Shown: positions 24,571 to 36,279 of the stretch, one piece after another
Numbering within the stretch: position 1 is the stretch's first letter
Layout of the letters: each line of letters opens with the position of its first letter
Assembly: GCA_033439265.1 (NCBI GenBank)
Contig: JAVTVX010000012.1
Coordinates: 16,626,501-16,690,500, forward strand
DNA from: Dillenia suffruticosa
Lineage: Eukaryota; Streptophyta; Magnoliopsida; Dilleniales; Dilleniaceae
Reading direction: 5' to 3'
Length of the DNA: 64,000 nucleotides
Made by a program: the position numbers and the translations under genes
Notes under the pieces: model-generated
Databases searched by the model: none
What the model was told of the DNA's origin: nothing
What the model saw: the letters and a program-made list of their open reading frames with translations, nothing else

Positions 24571-27500
24571 ATGCGAATATTTGGTATCGACACCCATATT
24601 CTTATAGATACCGGATCGAATTTTTCATATGTGAGCGACACGTTCGCTCGCCATTCTGATAGACCTCTCTCGCCACTTGATGAAGAGATTATGGTGTCAC
24701 TCCTCTTGACAAGCATATTATTCGAAATACAGTCTATAGGGGCTGTGAGGTCGGTATTGGGGAGGCGGTATTAGAGGCAGATTTAATTCCGCTCCCTATC
24801 ACGGATTTCGATGCCATCCTAGGGATGGATTGGCTGAATTTACACCGGGCTTCCGTGGATTGTTTCACGAAAGAGGTTGAGTTTCGGAGGTCTAGGTAGC
24901 CACCATTAGTATTCCGGGGCGAGAAACGAGTATTGTCCCGCTGTATTATATCTGTTATGAAGGTCAGACACTTGGTACACTGTGGTAGTGTAGCTTATCT
25001 GGGTTATGTTGTCGACACCACCATTGAGGGACCGAGACTTGAGAAGGTCCCTGTGGTGCAGGATTTTCCAAAGGTATTCCCCGAGGAAAGTCCCGGATTA
25101 CCACCAGTTCAGGAGTTCAATTTCGAGATTGATATAGTACTTGGGACCAATCCTATTTCTATTCCATCGTATAGAATGACGCCTACGTAACTGAAAGAGC
25201 TTAAAATTTAGTTATAGGAACTCCTAGACAAGGGGTTTATTCGCCCGAACACTTCACCTTGGGGTGATCCGGTATTATTTGTAAAGAAAAAAGATGGTAC
25301 ACTTAGGCTTTGTATGGATTACAGGCAGTTGAACAAAGTCACAATCAAAAACCGATATCCCCTGCCACGTATCGATGAATTGTTTGATCAGCTATAGAGA
25401 GCCAGGGTTTTCTCTAAGATTGATCTCCATTCGCGTCATCATCAGTTGAGAATTAGGGCCGAAGATGTACCCAAAATAGTTTTTCACACCTGATACGACC
25501 ATTACGAGTTTCTAGTCATGCCATTTGGGCTGACTAATGCCCCAACTGCTTTTATGGATCTGATGAACCGAGTTTTCCATGACTACTTGGATCGGTTCGT
25601 CATCATATTCATCGATGACATCTTGATATATTCACGGAGTGATGAAAATCATGTCAACACCTTTGGGTGGTATTGCAGATACTCCGTGAGAAGCAACTAT
25701 ATGCCAAATTCTCAAAATGTGAGTTTTGGCTGAGACAAATTGGATTCTTAGGACACATTGTCTCCGCAGAGGGTATTTATGTTGATCTGCAGAAGGTTGA
25801 GGCTATAGTGAAGTGGGACCAGCTACAAACAGTTACCGAGATTTGTAGTTTTTTCAGTTTGGCCAAGTATTATAGTAGATTTGTAGAGGAATTCTCCCGA
25901 ATAGTTGCTCCGCTGTCTAAATTGACTCAGAAGGGGGTCAATTTTGTTTGGGATGACCATTGTGAGGTGAGCTTTCATGAGCTCAAACAACGGTTGACAT
26001 TCGCTCTTATTTTAGCCCTTTCCACTAGCAGTCGGGAATATACAGTGTACAGTGATACTAGCCGACAGGGATTGTGTTGTGTTCTGATGCAGAATGGTCG
26101 GGTTATTGCATATGTCTCGCGACAGCTGAAGATACACGAGGTTAACTACATGAAGCATGATTTAGAGTTGGTAACCATAGTCTTCGCGTTGAAAATATGG
26201 CGGCATTATTTTTATGGGGTGACCTGCTGAGTATTTACGGATTACAGGAGTTTGAAATATCTATTTACCCAAAAAGAGCTGAATTTGAGACAGAAGAGAT
26301 GGTTAGAGTTTCTAAAAAATTATGACCTCATTATTGACTATCATCTGGGTAAGGCGAATGTTGTAACAGATGTCTTGAGTCGGAAGTCAGCATCATCCTC
26401 ACAGTCAACAGAGAAAGCCTACCTTTCTTGTTTAGTAGGACTCCGAGCCTTGAGAGTTAGTTTGATTAATGATGATTAGGGAGGCTTACTAGCCAGATTT
26501 GAGATCAGACCGACCTTGTTCGACCATATCCAAGAGCTCCAGAGTACAGATGAGAAACTTCAAAGTATTGCGGACAGAGTCTGTAGAGCTGAGGGCGGAG
26601 ACTTCGGGATCCGAGGAGATGGTTTGATAGTGTTCAAGGAGCGGGTTTGTATTCCTACTGATTCAGATCTCCATAAGGCCATACTCGAGAGGCGCACTCC
26701 TCCGCTTATGCATTACATCTGGGTGGTACCAAGATGTATCGAACCACTCGGGATAGTTATTGGTGGCCTGACATGAAACAGGAAATAGCGGATTTTGTAG
26801 CTAGGTGTTTAGTTTGCCAGCAGGTAAAGGCCGAGTATCAGCGGCCAGCTGGTACATTATAGCCCTTACCCATCCCTGAATGGAAGTGGGATCACATTAC
26901 TATGGATTTTATGACAAGACTACTGCGGACTTCATCACGGCATGATGCAATTTGGGTGATTGTAGATCGACTCACCAAATCCGTGCATTTTCTTCCTATT
27001 TGTAGTGACTATCCTTTGGAGACCTTGGCACGTCTTTACATTGATACGATAGTCCAGCTGCATGGTGTTCCTGTGTCGATAGTATCAGGCAGGGACCCGA
27101 GATTTACTTCCAGATTTTGGCCCAAGTTGCAGGAGGCAATGGGCACAAGGCTGAATTTTAGTACAGCCTATCATCCGCAGACAGATGGTCAGTCAGAGAG
27201 GACCATTCAGACCCTTGAGGACATGCTAAGGGCATGTGTGATGGATTTCTGAGGTAGTTGGGATCAGCACCTTCCACTGGTCTAATTCGCATATAATAAT
27301 AACTATCAGGCCAGTATAGGGATGCCCCCGTATAAGGCACTGTATGGCAGGAAGTGCCGCATCCCGATATGCTGGGATGAGGTCGGAAAGTGACGTCTTA
27401 GCAGTGTTGAGCTGATTGAGAAAACGAAAGATAAAGTAAAGGTCATTCGTGAGCGGATGAAAGCCGCCAAGAACAGACAGAAGGCATATGCCGATCGTAG

Positions 27501-27944
27501 GAGGCGACCTCTTGAGTTTGCCACTAGAGGTATGGTTTTCTTGAGGATATCTCCTTGGAAGGGAATTATACGGTTCAGGCAGCGGGGCAAGTTAAGCTCT
27601 AGATATATTAGACCCTTCTATATACTTGAGAGAGTCGGAAGTGTGGCATACAGATTGGAGCTACCAGATAAACTATCCCATATTCACGATATCTTCCATG
27701 TCTCAGTACTCAGGAAGTATTTGGCCGATCCTTCTCATGTACTTGAGTCTTTACCTGTTGAGTTATAACAAGACCTTAGTCTCCAGTTCAGCCCATGGCT
27801 ATTCTAAATCTGCAGGTTAGGAAGCTGTGGGGTAAGGAAGTCTCGTTGGTCAGAGTCTTGTGGAGAAGTGACCAGGTCAAGGAAGAAATCTGGGAGCCCG
27901 AGGAGGCTATGAGGAAACACTACCCCTATTTATTTGATGTTTAG
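24571..27944 (+). pseudogene. Chromovirus pol: protease, RT, RNase H, integrase, chromodomain
   Basis: Ty3/Gypsy order. Aspartic protease: LIDTGSNFSYVS at about 24601-24636 and GMDWL at about 24823. Reverse transcriptase: [19 protein letters not shown] (about 25284), [18 protein letters not shown] (about 25515) and catalytic [12 protein letters not shown] (about 25604-25640). RNase [16 protein letters not shown] (about 26040) and [12 protein letters not shown] (about 26353). Integrase: CLVCQQVKAEYQRP (about 26809), first catalytic Asp in ITMDF (26898-26912), second in SGRDPRF (27084-27104), Glu in GQSERTIQ (27187-27210). The C-terminal end reads VLWRSDQVKEEIWEPEEAM and stops at 27942, a chromodomain-like tail that places it in the Tekay/Del group. 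It is inactive: many stops, plus frameshifts near 25670 and 26720. Confidence 0.93.
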
Positions 27945-27967
27945 TCCTCTTTTAGTTTCAAGAACGA

Positions 27968-27992
27968 AACTTGTTTTTAGGGGGTTAGAAAA
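27968..27992 (+). other. Polypurine tract before the chromovirus 3' LTR
   Basis: The TTTTTAGGGGGTTAGAAAA stretch directly before the 3' LTR holds the G-run and purines expected of a plus-strand priming site. It is imperfect because of interspersed pyrimidines. Confidence 0.55.
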
Positions 27993-30868
27993 TATAACAT
28001 CGACATTTCGGTGTCCGTACTATTGTACTCCTATTCAGAAATTAAATAAAATATTTCACAGTTATATATATAGAGAAATTTTTATTTATTTTGATTTTTG
28101 ATTTTCAGAGGATTTAAATCTAAATTTTTGGTATATATAAAGTATCCGTATTTCCGATTTGAGACATATCCTATTTTGTTAAAAAAAAAAAAAAAAAAAA
28201 GAAAAGAGGGAAGTGCTACGTTTTGGCCAAAACGCAGCACCCCCCCAAAATGGGATTAGGGCTTTTAGCCCTAATCTCTTTCTCTTTTCCCTTTCTCTCT
28301 ATCTTTCTCTTTCTCTCTCTCTCTCCACCTCTTCTCCTTCCCGCGGCCATCTCACCTTCCTCCCCCTCTGCCACCGCTCTCTCTCCATTGCTACTCCTCC
28401 ATTCCCACGAGCGCAGCCTCCCTGCGAGCGCGATCCTCCTCGCACGAGCACACGCCTCAGCTCGTGAGCTCGCCAGCCTAAAGCGCAATCCTCCTCGTAC
28501 GAGCGTGATCCTCCTTGCACGAGTGCGCCACTGTGCGCGATCTTCTGCCAGCGCTCTACAACCCGAGCGCGAGCGCACGACTGCCCAAGCGCTCCACAGT
28601 GCGAGCGCGAGAACGCGCCTGCTCGGGAGTCCACCTGCGGACGAGCGCACTCCAGCCCACTAGCGCGCGCAACCCGTGAGTGCACCCTTGCGCGATCTCC
28701 CCAGCGTGAACACGCCCCTGCGCCACCCTCCCCGCGCGAGCGCGTGCGTGCCACAGCACGCTACCTCCCGCGGGCGCACAACTGCTGACCAGCCCGCGAA
28801 CCCACCAGCCCGCGAAACTCTAGTCCGATAGCCCACCAGCCCGTGAGCCCGCGAGCCCACCAACCCGTGAGCCCACGAGCCCGCGACAGCCCACGAGCCC
28901 ACGACCAGCCGTCTCCTTCGAGAGCTCACCTGCAGTCCCCACAAAAACCCTAGGCCACAGCTTCTTCACTGTAGGTAACGGCTATGTTGGTTATAGTTCT
29001 AGGGTTTGGTATTTAGAATTTGAGTTAGTTGTTAATATTGTTCAAATTTGAAAATATTACAAGTTTTAAACCAATTCAACGGGCGAACGAAAGCTAGGTC
29101 TGAGATTTACGAAACCCTAGGTGAGAGAGAAATGCAATCACTTACACGTTTGAAAGAAATTTTATCGAATTTAGATTTCAATACCTTTAAGATGATATTA
29201 ATTTATACAAACTTAGGGAAGATGATAAACCCTAAGAATAATTGGAAATTTGATGACAATTGTGATAATCTGATTAGGTTGACTTTTTTGGAGATTCGAG
29301 AAATCGATTTGGTTTGATTTTTGAAAATAGGGAGTGACCAGCCTCCCTAGGAAGGTGAGTGGGACCCTAATCTCTTGCATGAAATAGTGAAACCTGATTT
29401 TATCATATTTTTAATAAAACATACTTTTGATATGCATTGTCTCACATATGAAATTGAAAGTCAAATCTGTTTTGTGATTATTGGAGTGTCGTACTTATGT
29501 TTCCTGTAATTATGCATCCATGTTTGGAATGAAATGAAATTGTGCTATGATTTGAGAAATTGAATGTTTTTTATTCTACCATTGAATTGGTTTGTTGAAT
29601 TTAAATGATTTCGACGAAATATATTGACACACGGATTTGAATTATTTTGAGGATATGATAAGATGATTTGGCTATGTGGGTTGGATGCCTACTAGCTTGA
29701 GATGATATGATGATATGACATTATTTGATTGATTCCGTAGCTACGAAGGACGTTTGTAGAGGCACCGGGTTGCCCGGATACGTTTTTACATGAGGTATCC
29801 GCAAACGTCATATTTATAATAGCTATAGGCACGACCACTTGAACCCAAGTAAGGGGGAGGACGAGTGTGACGCCACCGTCTAGTACCGAGCGGGGTCCGA
29901 TACACGATAATGAGCTAGCCCCAGCGAACTCATGGCTAACGTCGGGGTAAAGAGCGACTTTTGAACTTTATGCATAATAAAACCTCCGATATGTCTGTCC
30001 TTGGTCACGGTTGACCTTTGCTAGGATCTTTTCGGCTTGTTCTATGGTCTACTTGATTTTAAATGGATACATATATATATGTTAACATGTGAATGATTAA
30101 ATGAGTTTATTTAGCGAACATATCATGATTTACTGCAAAAATTTGAATTATTGGTTATGAATGATATTATTTGACACTCCGATATTCACTTATACTATTA
30201 ATACTTGAGATTAATCCCCTCACTCACTGGGTATCTTCTTTGATACTCACCCCTCTTCTTTCCCTCCTCAGACAGGATTATTGTGCTAGAGCGACACTTC
30301 GGGCTCTTGAGGAATTTGTATCTCGTTGGCGGATTTGAGAGTTTTTCGACGGTGAGATTTAAATTAAGTTGAGATATGAGTTCCGCACTTTATTTTCGAC
30401 CCTGTGAGGTCTTGACCTTGAGATCCGTAGTTGACTGTGTATTTATTTGGGATTGACTGTATAATTTATGTACTTTAAATTGCGAAACTCTCATATTTCA
30501 TTAAGGCGAATTGTAGTGTTAACTTGGGAAAATTGATTATAAATTGTTTAAAACTTAGGTCCGCTTAGTGTGACAGCTGTTCATACTCTAATTGGGCATG
30601 ACAGTAGAGGTTTGTGGCTAGGATTGTTGGTAATTTACATAGCTTGGCGTGTTCTGGATGTCTGTTGTGGTTGGTGGGTTGTTGTGAGGTCGAGATGACC
30701 ATTTTATTTTATTTACATGATATTTTTAAATTATACAGGTTTAAACAGATCTATTTGTATTTGGGATAACTCTGATTTATGAGGAGATTCTGTCCGATTT
30801 TTTATAAAAATACAACCGACATTTAGGACAACGGGCGGCTACTCACGACCCCGGTTCGGGACGTAACA
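27993..30868 (+). repeat. Chromovirus (Tekay-type) 3' LTR
   Basis: Partner of 20079-22789. It starts TATAACATCG (the canonical TG has become TA) and ends GGGACGTAACA. The two LTRs align along their full length with many substitutions and a few indels, so the insertion is not recent. The downstream bases ATAAT (30869-30873) pair with ATAAC (20074-20078) as a 5-bp target duplication with one C-to-T change. It contains the palindrome at 28254-28276 and a longer hairpin (28212-28239). Confidence 0.88.
28212..28239. repeat. Hairpin in the 3' LTR, shortened in the 5' LTR
   Basis: Arms GTGCTACGTTTTGG and CCAAAACGCAGCAC pair with one mismatch and no loop. At the equivalent place in the 5' LTR (20290-20307) only GTGCTGCGTACATAGCAC remains, so one LTR has lost or gained the central part. 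Confidence 0.7.
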
Positions 30869-32105
30869 ATAATTATGTTAACCCATATATTGTATCATTT
30901 GTAAATGATATATACTATTCTAATGGTTATTCGATAAATATGGTATTTTTTAGGAATTAATTAAAAATAGTCTCTATATAATCATCTATATTGAGTACTA
31001 GGACGGTTTAAAAATTTAATAGTTAAGGTCATTTGCGATATCTGCGATATCTGGTGGTAGGTTACAATAATAGGAGATAATTTGGGATAATAGATAGATA
31101 CATTTCTATAACGGGTGATGTGATGTGTTGTTATAACAAATGATAATTTTATGATAAATTGTGATAAGTTTGCAATAATTAGTAGTAATATAGTATGTGT
31201 GGTAATATTATTATACATGTAGCCGGTACTAAATTGCCACCTAGAAGTGGTAAAGTATGGTAATTTGTGGTAAAGTCGATAATATTATTATACGTTGGAG
31301 TTGCGATATCTAGTGATAAAATTATTGAAACAGTTAGCAAATTTGTGATAAAATAAAAGGTTGTGAGATTACGAGTAAGATTGTGAAATATGTGATATAA
31401 ATTGGTGATAACTTATGGTTAGTTTGCGCAATAATTTTATTGTACCGGAGTAAAATGCTATAACCCTATGCTTAATTGTATGGTTATTAGTAACATATGA
31501 TAATGCATGGTAACACTATGTACAATGGTAAGAATTTTACCCATTATAGTAGCATTATTAATATAGATTTTTATTACAATTATTAATATAGATTATAATT
31601 ATTTCCAATAAGTTAAAAAAATTATTTCAAATGAGATTGTTATCGTACATTACAGGAACATGATATTTTATTTTTTCCATTATATGGATAATTTATACTA
31701 TCCCTCTATAAATCTATAATTATGCTAACCCATATATTGTACCATTTGTAAATACTCATCCGTAAATGTAGTATTCTTTATGGAGTATTTGAAAGTAATC
31801 TATATATGTGTCATCTATATCAACTACTAAACTCTACCATCTATATAGTTTTTAGAAAAAATTTAAAAATTTAAGAGTTAAGATATCAAACCATTTGCGA
31901 TAACTGGTGGTAAGTTACAATAATAGGAGATAATTTAGAATAATAAGTGGTAGGTTGCTATAATAGGTGGTAAGTTTGCGATAACATGTGGTAATTTTGC
32001 AATAACTATTGATAATACAATGTGATGGGATATAATAGATTTCAATCTCTTGATTTCTTTATTTTTGTTCACACTTGAACATTGAACATTGTTTCACAGC
32101 TTTTA
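30869..32105 (+). mobile_element. CACTA-like element X, left arm (inner part)
   Basis: Continuation of the left arm of X. It opens ATAATTATGTTAACCC, matching the internal unit at 31715-31735 (ATAATTATGCTAACCC), which confirms the join across the retrotransposon. Subterminal-type units occur near 30905 and 31745. Between and after them are arrays of GGTGGTAAGTT and TTGCGATAAC short units (about 31030-31560 and 31900-32030). The whole stretch is mirrored in inverted orientation at 53526-54289, down to AATCTCTTGATTTCTTTA at 32047. No ORF is supported. Confidence 0.7.
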
Positions 32106-32217
32106 TGTAATACCGACACCTCGATGTACTCATCTTAGGATACGTGTCGCATTATGGGCAATATACGAGGGAATGGGTGACTGTTCACGGTTTTGGATCG
32201 AGGATCGGGGCGTGACA
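32106..32217 (+). mobile_element. 112-bp LTR-like insertion with perfect 5-bp target duplication
   Basis: Starts TGTAATACCGACACC and ends GGGGCGTGACA, the terminal signatures of the Gypsy LTRs in this window (compare TGTAATACCC at 54290 and GGGGCGTGACA at 56910). It is flanked by identical TTTTA at 32101-32105 and 32218-32222. At 112 bp it is either a solo LTR of a very short LTR family (TRIM/SMART-like) or a solo LTR reduced by an internal deletion. The ORF that overlaps it has no meaning. Confidence 0.75.
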
Positions 32218-32377
32218 TTTTATTTGATAACAAACCATATAGTGCATATGATTAAATATATGAATATTTACACTTTACTTGCATTTACACACTCGAATCC
32301 AAGTCTCCAGTGAACTGGTAGTTTCTTTTTACATAATTCTACTTCGCTTTCTCTTCTTTTTTTTTTCATTTCATAGA

Positions 32378-33090
32378 TACTCGTGTTACTAAAGGTAAAG
32401 ACCTGAGTTTTGACATGTGTTCTACAACTCAAGAAAAAATAAGGGAGATAAGTAGAATCCCTTATGTTAGTGCAGTTGACAATCTAATGTATGTGATGAA
32501 GTATACATGTTCAGAGAGTACGTATCAATTGAATTCTAGAAGAGATCACTGGTGAACAGTGAAAAGAATTCTGAGATAACTCAATGGAACTATGAACCTC
32601 TCCTTGTATTACAGAGGAGGTGATTTGCGTCTCTTTAGGTATTCAGATACCAACTGAGGTATCGATCTGGAAAGACGTAAATCAATATCAGGTTTTGCTA
32701 TCTTACTCAATAACAGTGTCATATCTTGGAGAAGCAATAAGCAAATTTGAGTATCTCCATCTATAATAGAGACTGAGCTTGTGGTATGCTTAGCAGTAGT
32801 TCATGAGATTGTATGGTTTCATATATTTCTTAATGACTTAGGGGTTGTGGTAGATCGTGGGAGACCAGTGGGATTTATTGTAATATTCAGGCCGCTATGC
32901 CTACAATCGAGACCCTAAGTATTACAATAAGACCAATACTAGATATCACTTTGTGAGAGATATATCCGAGAGGGTGTATTGACAATTAAGTATAGATCTA
33001 TACACAAAATGGTGGTTGATCCCTTCATCAAATCTATTATGAGAGATTCCTTTGCTAGACATGGAATCATTGGTTTTATATGTACTTTAA
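32378..33090 (+). pseudogene. Copia C1 RT end and RNase H, 5'-truncated
   Basis: Starts abruptly in the RT-RNase H connection of a Ty1/Copia polyprotein: VTKGKDLSFDMCSTTQEK, then ISRIPYVSAVDNLMYVMKYT (about 32450-32510), a worn RNase H with DLRLFRYSDTN (about 32622) and SIIETELVVCLAVVHEIVW (about 32755), and the tail HKMVVDPFIKSIMRDSFARH (about 33005-33064). The same segments occur in the same order in C2 at 47625-48340. Stops are frequent. Everything upstream of 32378 (gag, integrase, most of RT) is missing. A non-coding 3' region of about 1 kb separates it from its LTR, as in C2. Confidence 0.85.
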
Positions 33091-34107
33091 CATTTCTTAT
33101 CACATACTGATTATGATACTTATTGTTTTATATTAATGACATATATGCATTATTCAGTCACAAGTTTATTATTGCACTTAGTTGTTGTCATATATTTTGT
33201 AATGAGATGTGATAATAGATATGTCAGGTAAGTGTGGTTGACACCTTCACACAAGTGACCACCTCTAACTCTGATTGAACGAGGATGAGATGGTTTCTAG
33301 TCGTAAGAGACTTTAAGAGTGGTTCTGCTAGAATATAAGTTGTTCTGATATGTGTTTAGAATGAGGTCATATGCGATATGACCGATATGGACATACCCAC
33401 ATTCATGCTGTCTGAGATTTCTGAAATATCGCCTGCATTTATTAATATTATCTCTGAAATACTTTCTCTGAGATTTCTGAGTAAAGACTTGTGAGTAGAC
33501 TGAATCCTATATTTATACAGTATTACAAAAATCTGACATATGCCCTTTTAAGATATGAGAGAATAACAATATGGCACATGTTTCATACCATGTGTGATAA
33601 AATGACCAAAGATAGTGGGAGCTATTATTTAATATGATAGTGTGATTCTGATCCTCATTCTCATTGTGCGAGATTCGAGATCCATTGAGTGAAATTTCTT
33701 GTACTTTTATTACTTTTGACTGCTTATATAAGTTTTGGTTTAATATTTGTTACTTTAGTCTGTTTACCTATGGTCTGAAAGACAAATTGAGGTATAAGGG
33801 GAAAGTTTAGGCAAGCATCTGAATCGAGACTGAAGAATTCGAGTTTGGAAAAAGGAAAACCAATCGACAATACATTGTTATGTCGTATTCACCAGTCGAC
33901 CTATTATGTTAATTCATGTTGAGATTCAAACATAATAGTGAATACACAGTCGACCTAACATATGCATCGAGAAGTCTTTGTTTGCAGGTATACTCACCGG
34001 TCGTACGACACCCAATCCTATATGAAAATCCAACTAGATGATATGATAGATTGTATGAGTTGTGATCTTGTGATGGATATAAAATACTCTTACATGCAAG
34101 TGGATGA
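33091..34107 (+). other. Copia C1 3' untranslated region
   Basis: Non-coding, aligned throughout with 48368-49499 of C2. Shared landmarks are GAACGAGGATGAGA versus GAGCGAAGATGAGA, CATATGCGATATGACCGATA, GTCGACCTATTATGTTAATTC, and ATCGAGAAGT followed by GACACCCAATC just before the LTR. A long 3' untranslated tract between RNase H and LTR is therefore a feature of this Copia family. Confidence 0.7.
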
Positions 34108-34584
34108 TGTTGGTTGGTATGGCCATGTAGAGAAATTATTTGGAAAATTCAAATTAATTTTAAATTTGAATTTGGAGATAATGGGTTAACTCTCATTATC
34201 TCCATAACTCCTATAACCCCCAAATAACTCCCTTTCTTTTCCTTAATACTCGGTACGTGAGATTCATTACTGTGGTTTTCAGAGAACATTGCCAAGCAAA
34301 AAATAGATTGTACGACTAAGAGACCATTCTCTAGAGAGAAAAATCGAGGGACCGAAAAATTTTAGCTAGGAAATTTTTCTTTCATTGGATCACCAAACTT
34401 AAGATTGCAATGTCATGAATATACGGTGGTGATTCAATTTTGTGATCACCATCCCTACTATGCAATCTATTCGAGGGAATTCACGTTTCGCCTAATTTTG
34501 GATGCCTACACATAGAGATATTTATTTTAAAATTATAAATTTTTAATTTATACGTTTTCGCATATGCATATTTGCTTTATTTCA
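34108..34584 (+). repeat. Copia C1 3' LTR
   Basis: Begins TGTTGGTTGGTATGG directly after AAGTGGATGA (polypurine-like) and ends about TTTATTTCA. It aligns with the C2 5' LTR (43004-43491) through CATTATCTCCATAACTCC, ATCACCATCC..AC.ATGCAATC, and the end segment CATATGC. The end is placed by analogy with C2 and may be off by a few bases. Confidence 0.65.
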
Positions 34585-36279
34585 CGTTTTGTAAATTTAA
34601 ATAATTTTTATTTTAAATTTAAATTTACATGATATTTGAAATTAAAAATGTTATTTAATTAGTGTTTGCATAAGATTAGTTATAAATAGTAATATATCAT
34701 ACAAATCTGAAACCTAATTATTCATTAGGCTCAAATAAAAATATTAAAAAATTATAGAAAATTTTAAGCCTCGGCCGCATTGTGCGGCCAGAGCCCACCT
34801 AACGTGTATATATAATACATAAACAAATTATATGTGAATGAAAAAAACTTAAATTCTAAACTTTTTTAACATTTAAGATTTTAATTTTTGTTTTCATTAT
34901 AGATAAAATTTTGTCATCTGGTGACACAACGATGCCATCAAGTGTATCAAGGGACAAATGCTGCATCAAATAGGACCAAGCTATGAAAGGTTGTGAACTT
35001 CATATCCACCAATGCTTCTACATCGAAGAAAATGATGAACGCATCTTGGCCATTGTTGCATTGTTAGTGTACGATGCGTGTGGACGAGGTAATGTGCCAT
35101 CTCACTGGTCAAACCCACAACCAAGAAAGAGGCCATTAGAGATGATCAAGGATACACAACAAATGCGTTTCATGGGGTAACCAATGTTAACAAAAGTTAA
35201 CGAAGGCAATTGGTAGCAAAATTTAATCCCACTTAATATTTACTCATACCTAGTTGCATGAAGCTTAATATGCAATTAAAATATTTTATTAAATTCATAT
35301 TAAAAGCTTCAGTAGTGTTGCTTTCCAAAGTTGGGTGGTCAATGCAAATTTAAAGCTTGTTTATTTAATACCATTTAAGAATAAACGATTTAAAGTTCCT
35401 CTCTAAATCTATTATTCTCATTTTTTTTTATTTGGTTGGAGTTGCTTAAGGGAGAGAGTTTTTTATGCATTATTGTTGCCTTACATGCATGAATTTTCGA
35501 TCTATTCATTTAATAGTTTTATATATATATTTGTTCTTATTGCTGTAAATAAGGGTTCACCATACATTAGTAGAATTGTTGTTGCTCTATGCATGTAATG
35601 TGATTATGTTTATTTAACTTGTGCTAATTTTTTGCTATAGTTTTATGTTCTTATGTACCAGGAATATATTACTTCAAAGGGGCAGTAAATGGGTGAATCA
35701 ATCATAACTCCTTTTAGGGTGGATAAAACAAGATTCATGTTATTTGTGAATGATTGTGAGACAAATACGCTGCCTATGCTCGAGTTCAAACAATTGTAGA
35801 GGAGTATATTGATCTAGATGAGTTGGAAGTTCCATTGAAACCGGAGAATTGCCTATTAAAATGTTCTACAAGAAAAAGTAGTTAGTAAAGATGATAGTGA
35901 TGGTAACAATGATATTGATGATAATGTACACGCGATAAGTAATGAGAATGGTGAAGATGATTAAGAAGGTAGTGATGTTGGAGACATGTTTAAAATAGTG
36001 AGTAGTGGCTTGATTCCTGATAGGAATAAAATGAGTATAATTTTTGTAATTGATTTTGGTACTATTTTGAGAAAATATTATACTATTTGTGGTGATTGAT
36101 TTATTAGATTAGTAGAAAGGAGGCATGGAGAAATATGAAGAAAAATAGGCTTAATTGGAGCAATTATGCATGATGGAAGAGCGGACAGAAGTGACCTTTC
36201 GTTAGCACGTGGGCATGCTGAATTCGAGAAGAAATACAAGACTTTTGAATATTCTTTTTTTATTCCTAATATTTAGGAG
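34585..36279. other. No recognised gene; one unidentified short ORF
   Basis: AT-rich. A 65-codon plus-strand ORF at 34983-35180 begins MKGCELHIHQCFYIEENDER and contains ILAIVALLVYDACGRGN; no family is recognised and the flanks give no splice or transposon context. A second open run near 35780-35870 (TIVEEYIDLDELEVPLKP) is equally orphan. Both could be relics of a lost transposon gene. Confidence 0.35.

Noticed and set aside
28216..28944. ORFs up to 151 codons in the 3' LTR
   Set aside because: Same GC-rich LTR segment; frames differ from those in the 5' LTR.
32345..32378. Strong pyrimidine tract plus TTTCATAG resembling a splice acceptor before Copia C1
   Set aside because: It coincides with the truncation point of a retrotransposon; no upstream exon or host frame is present.
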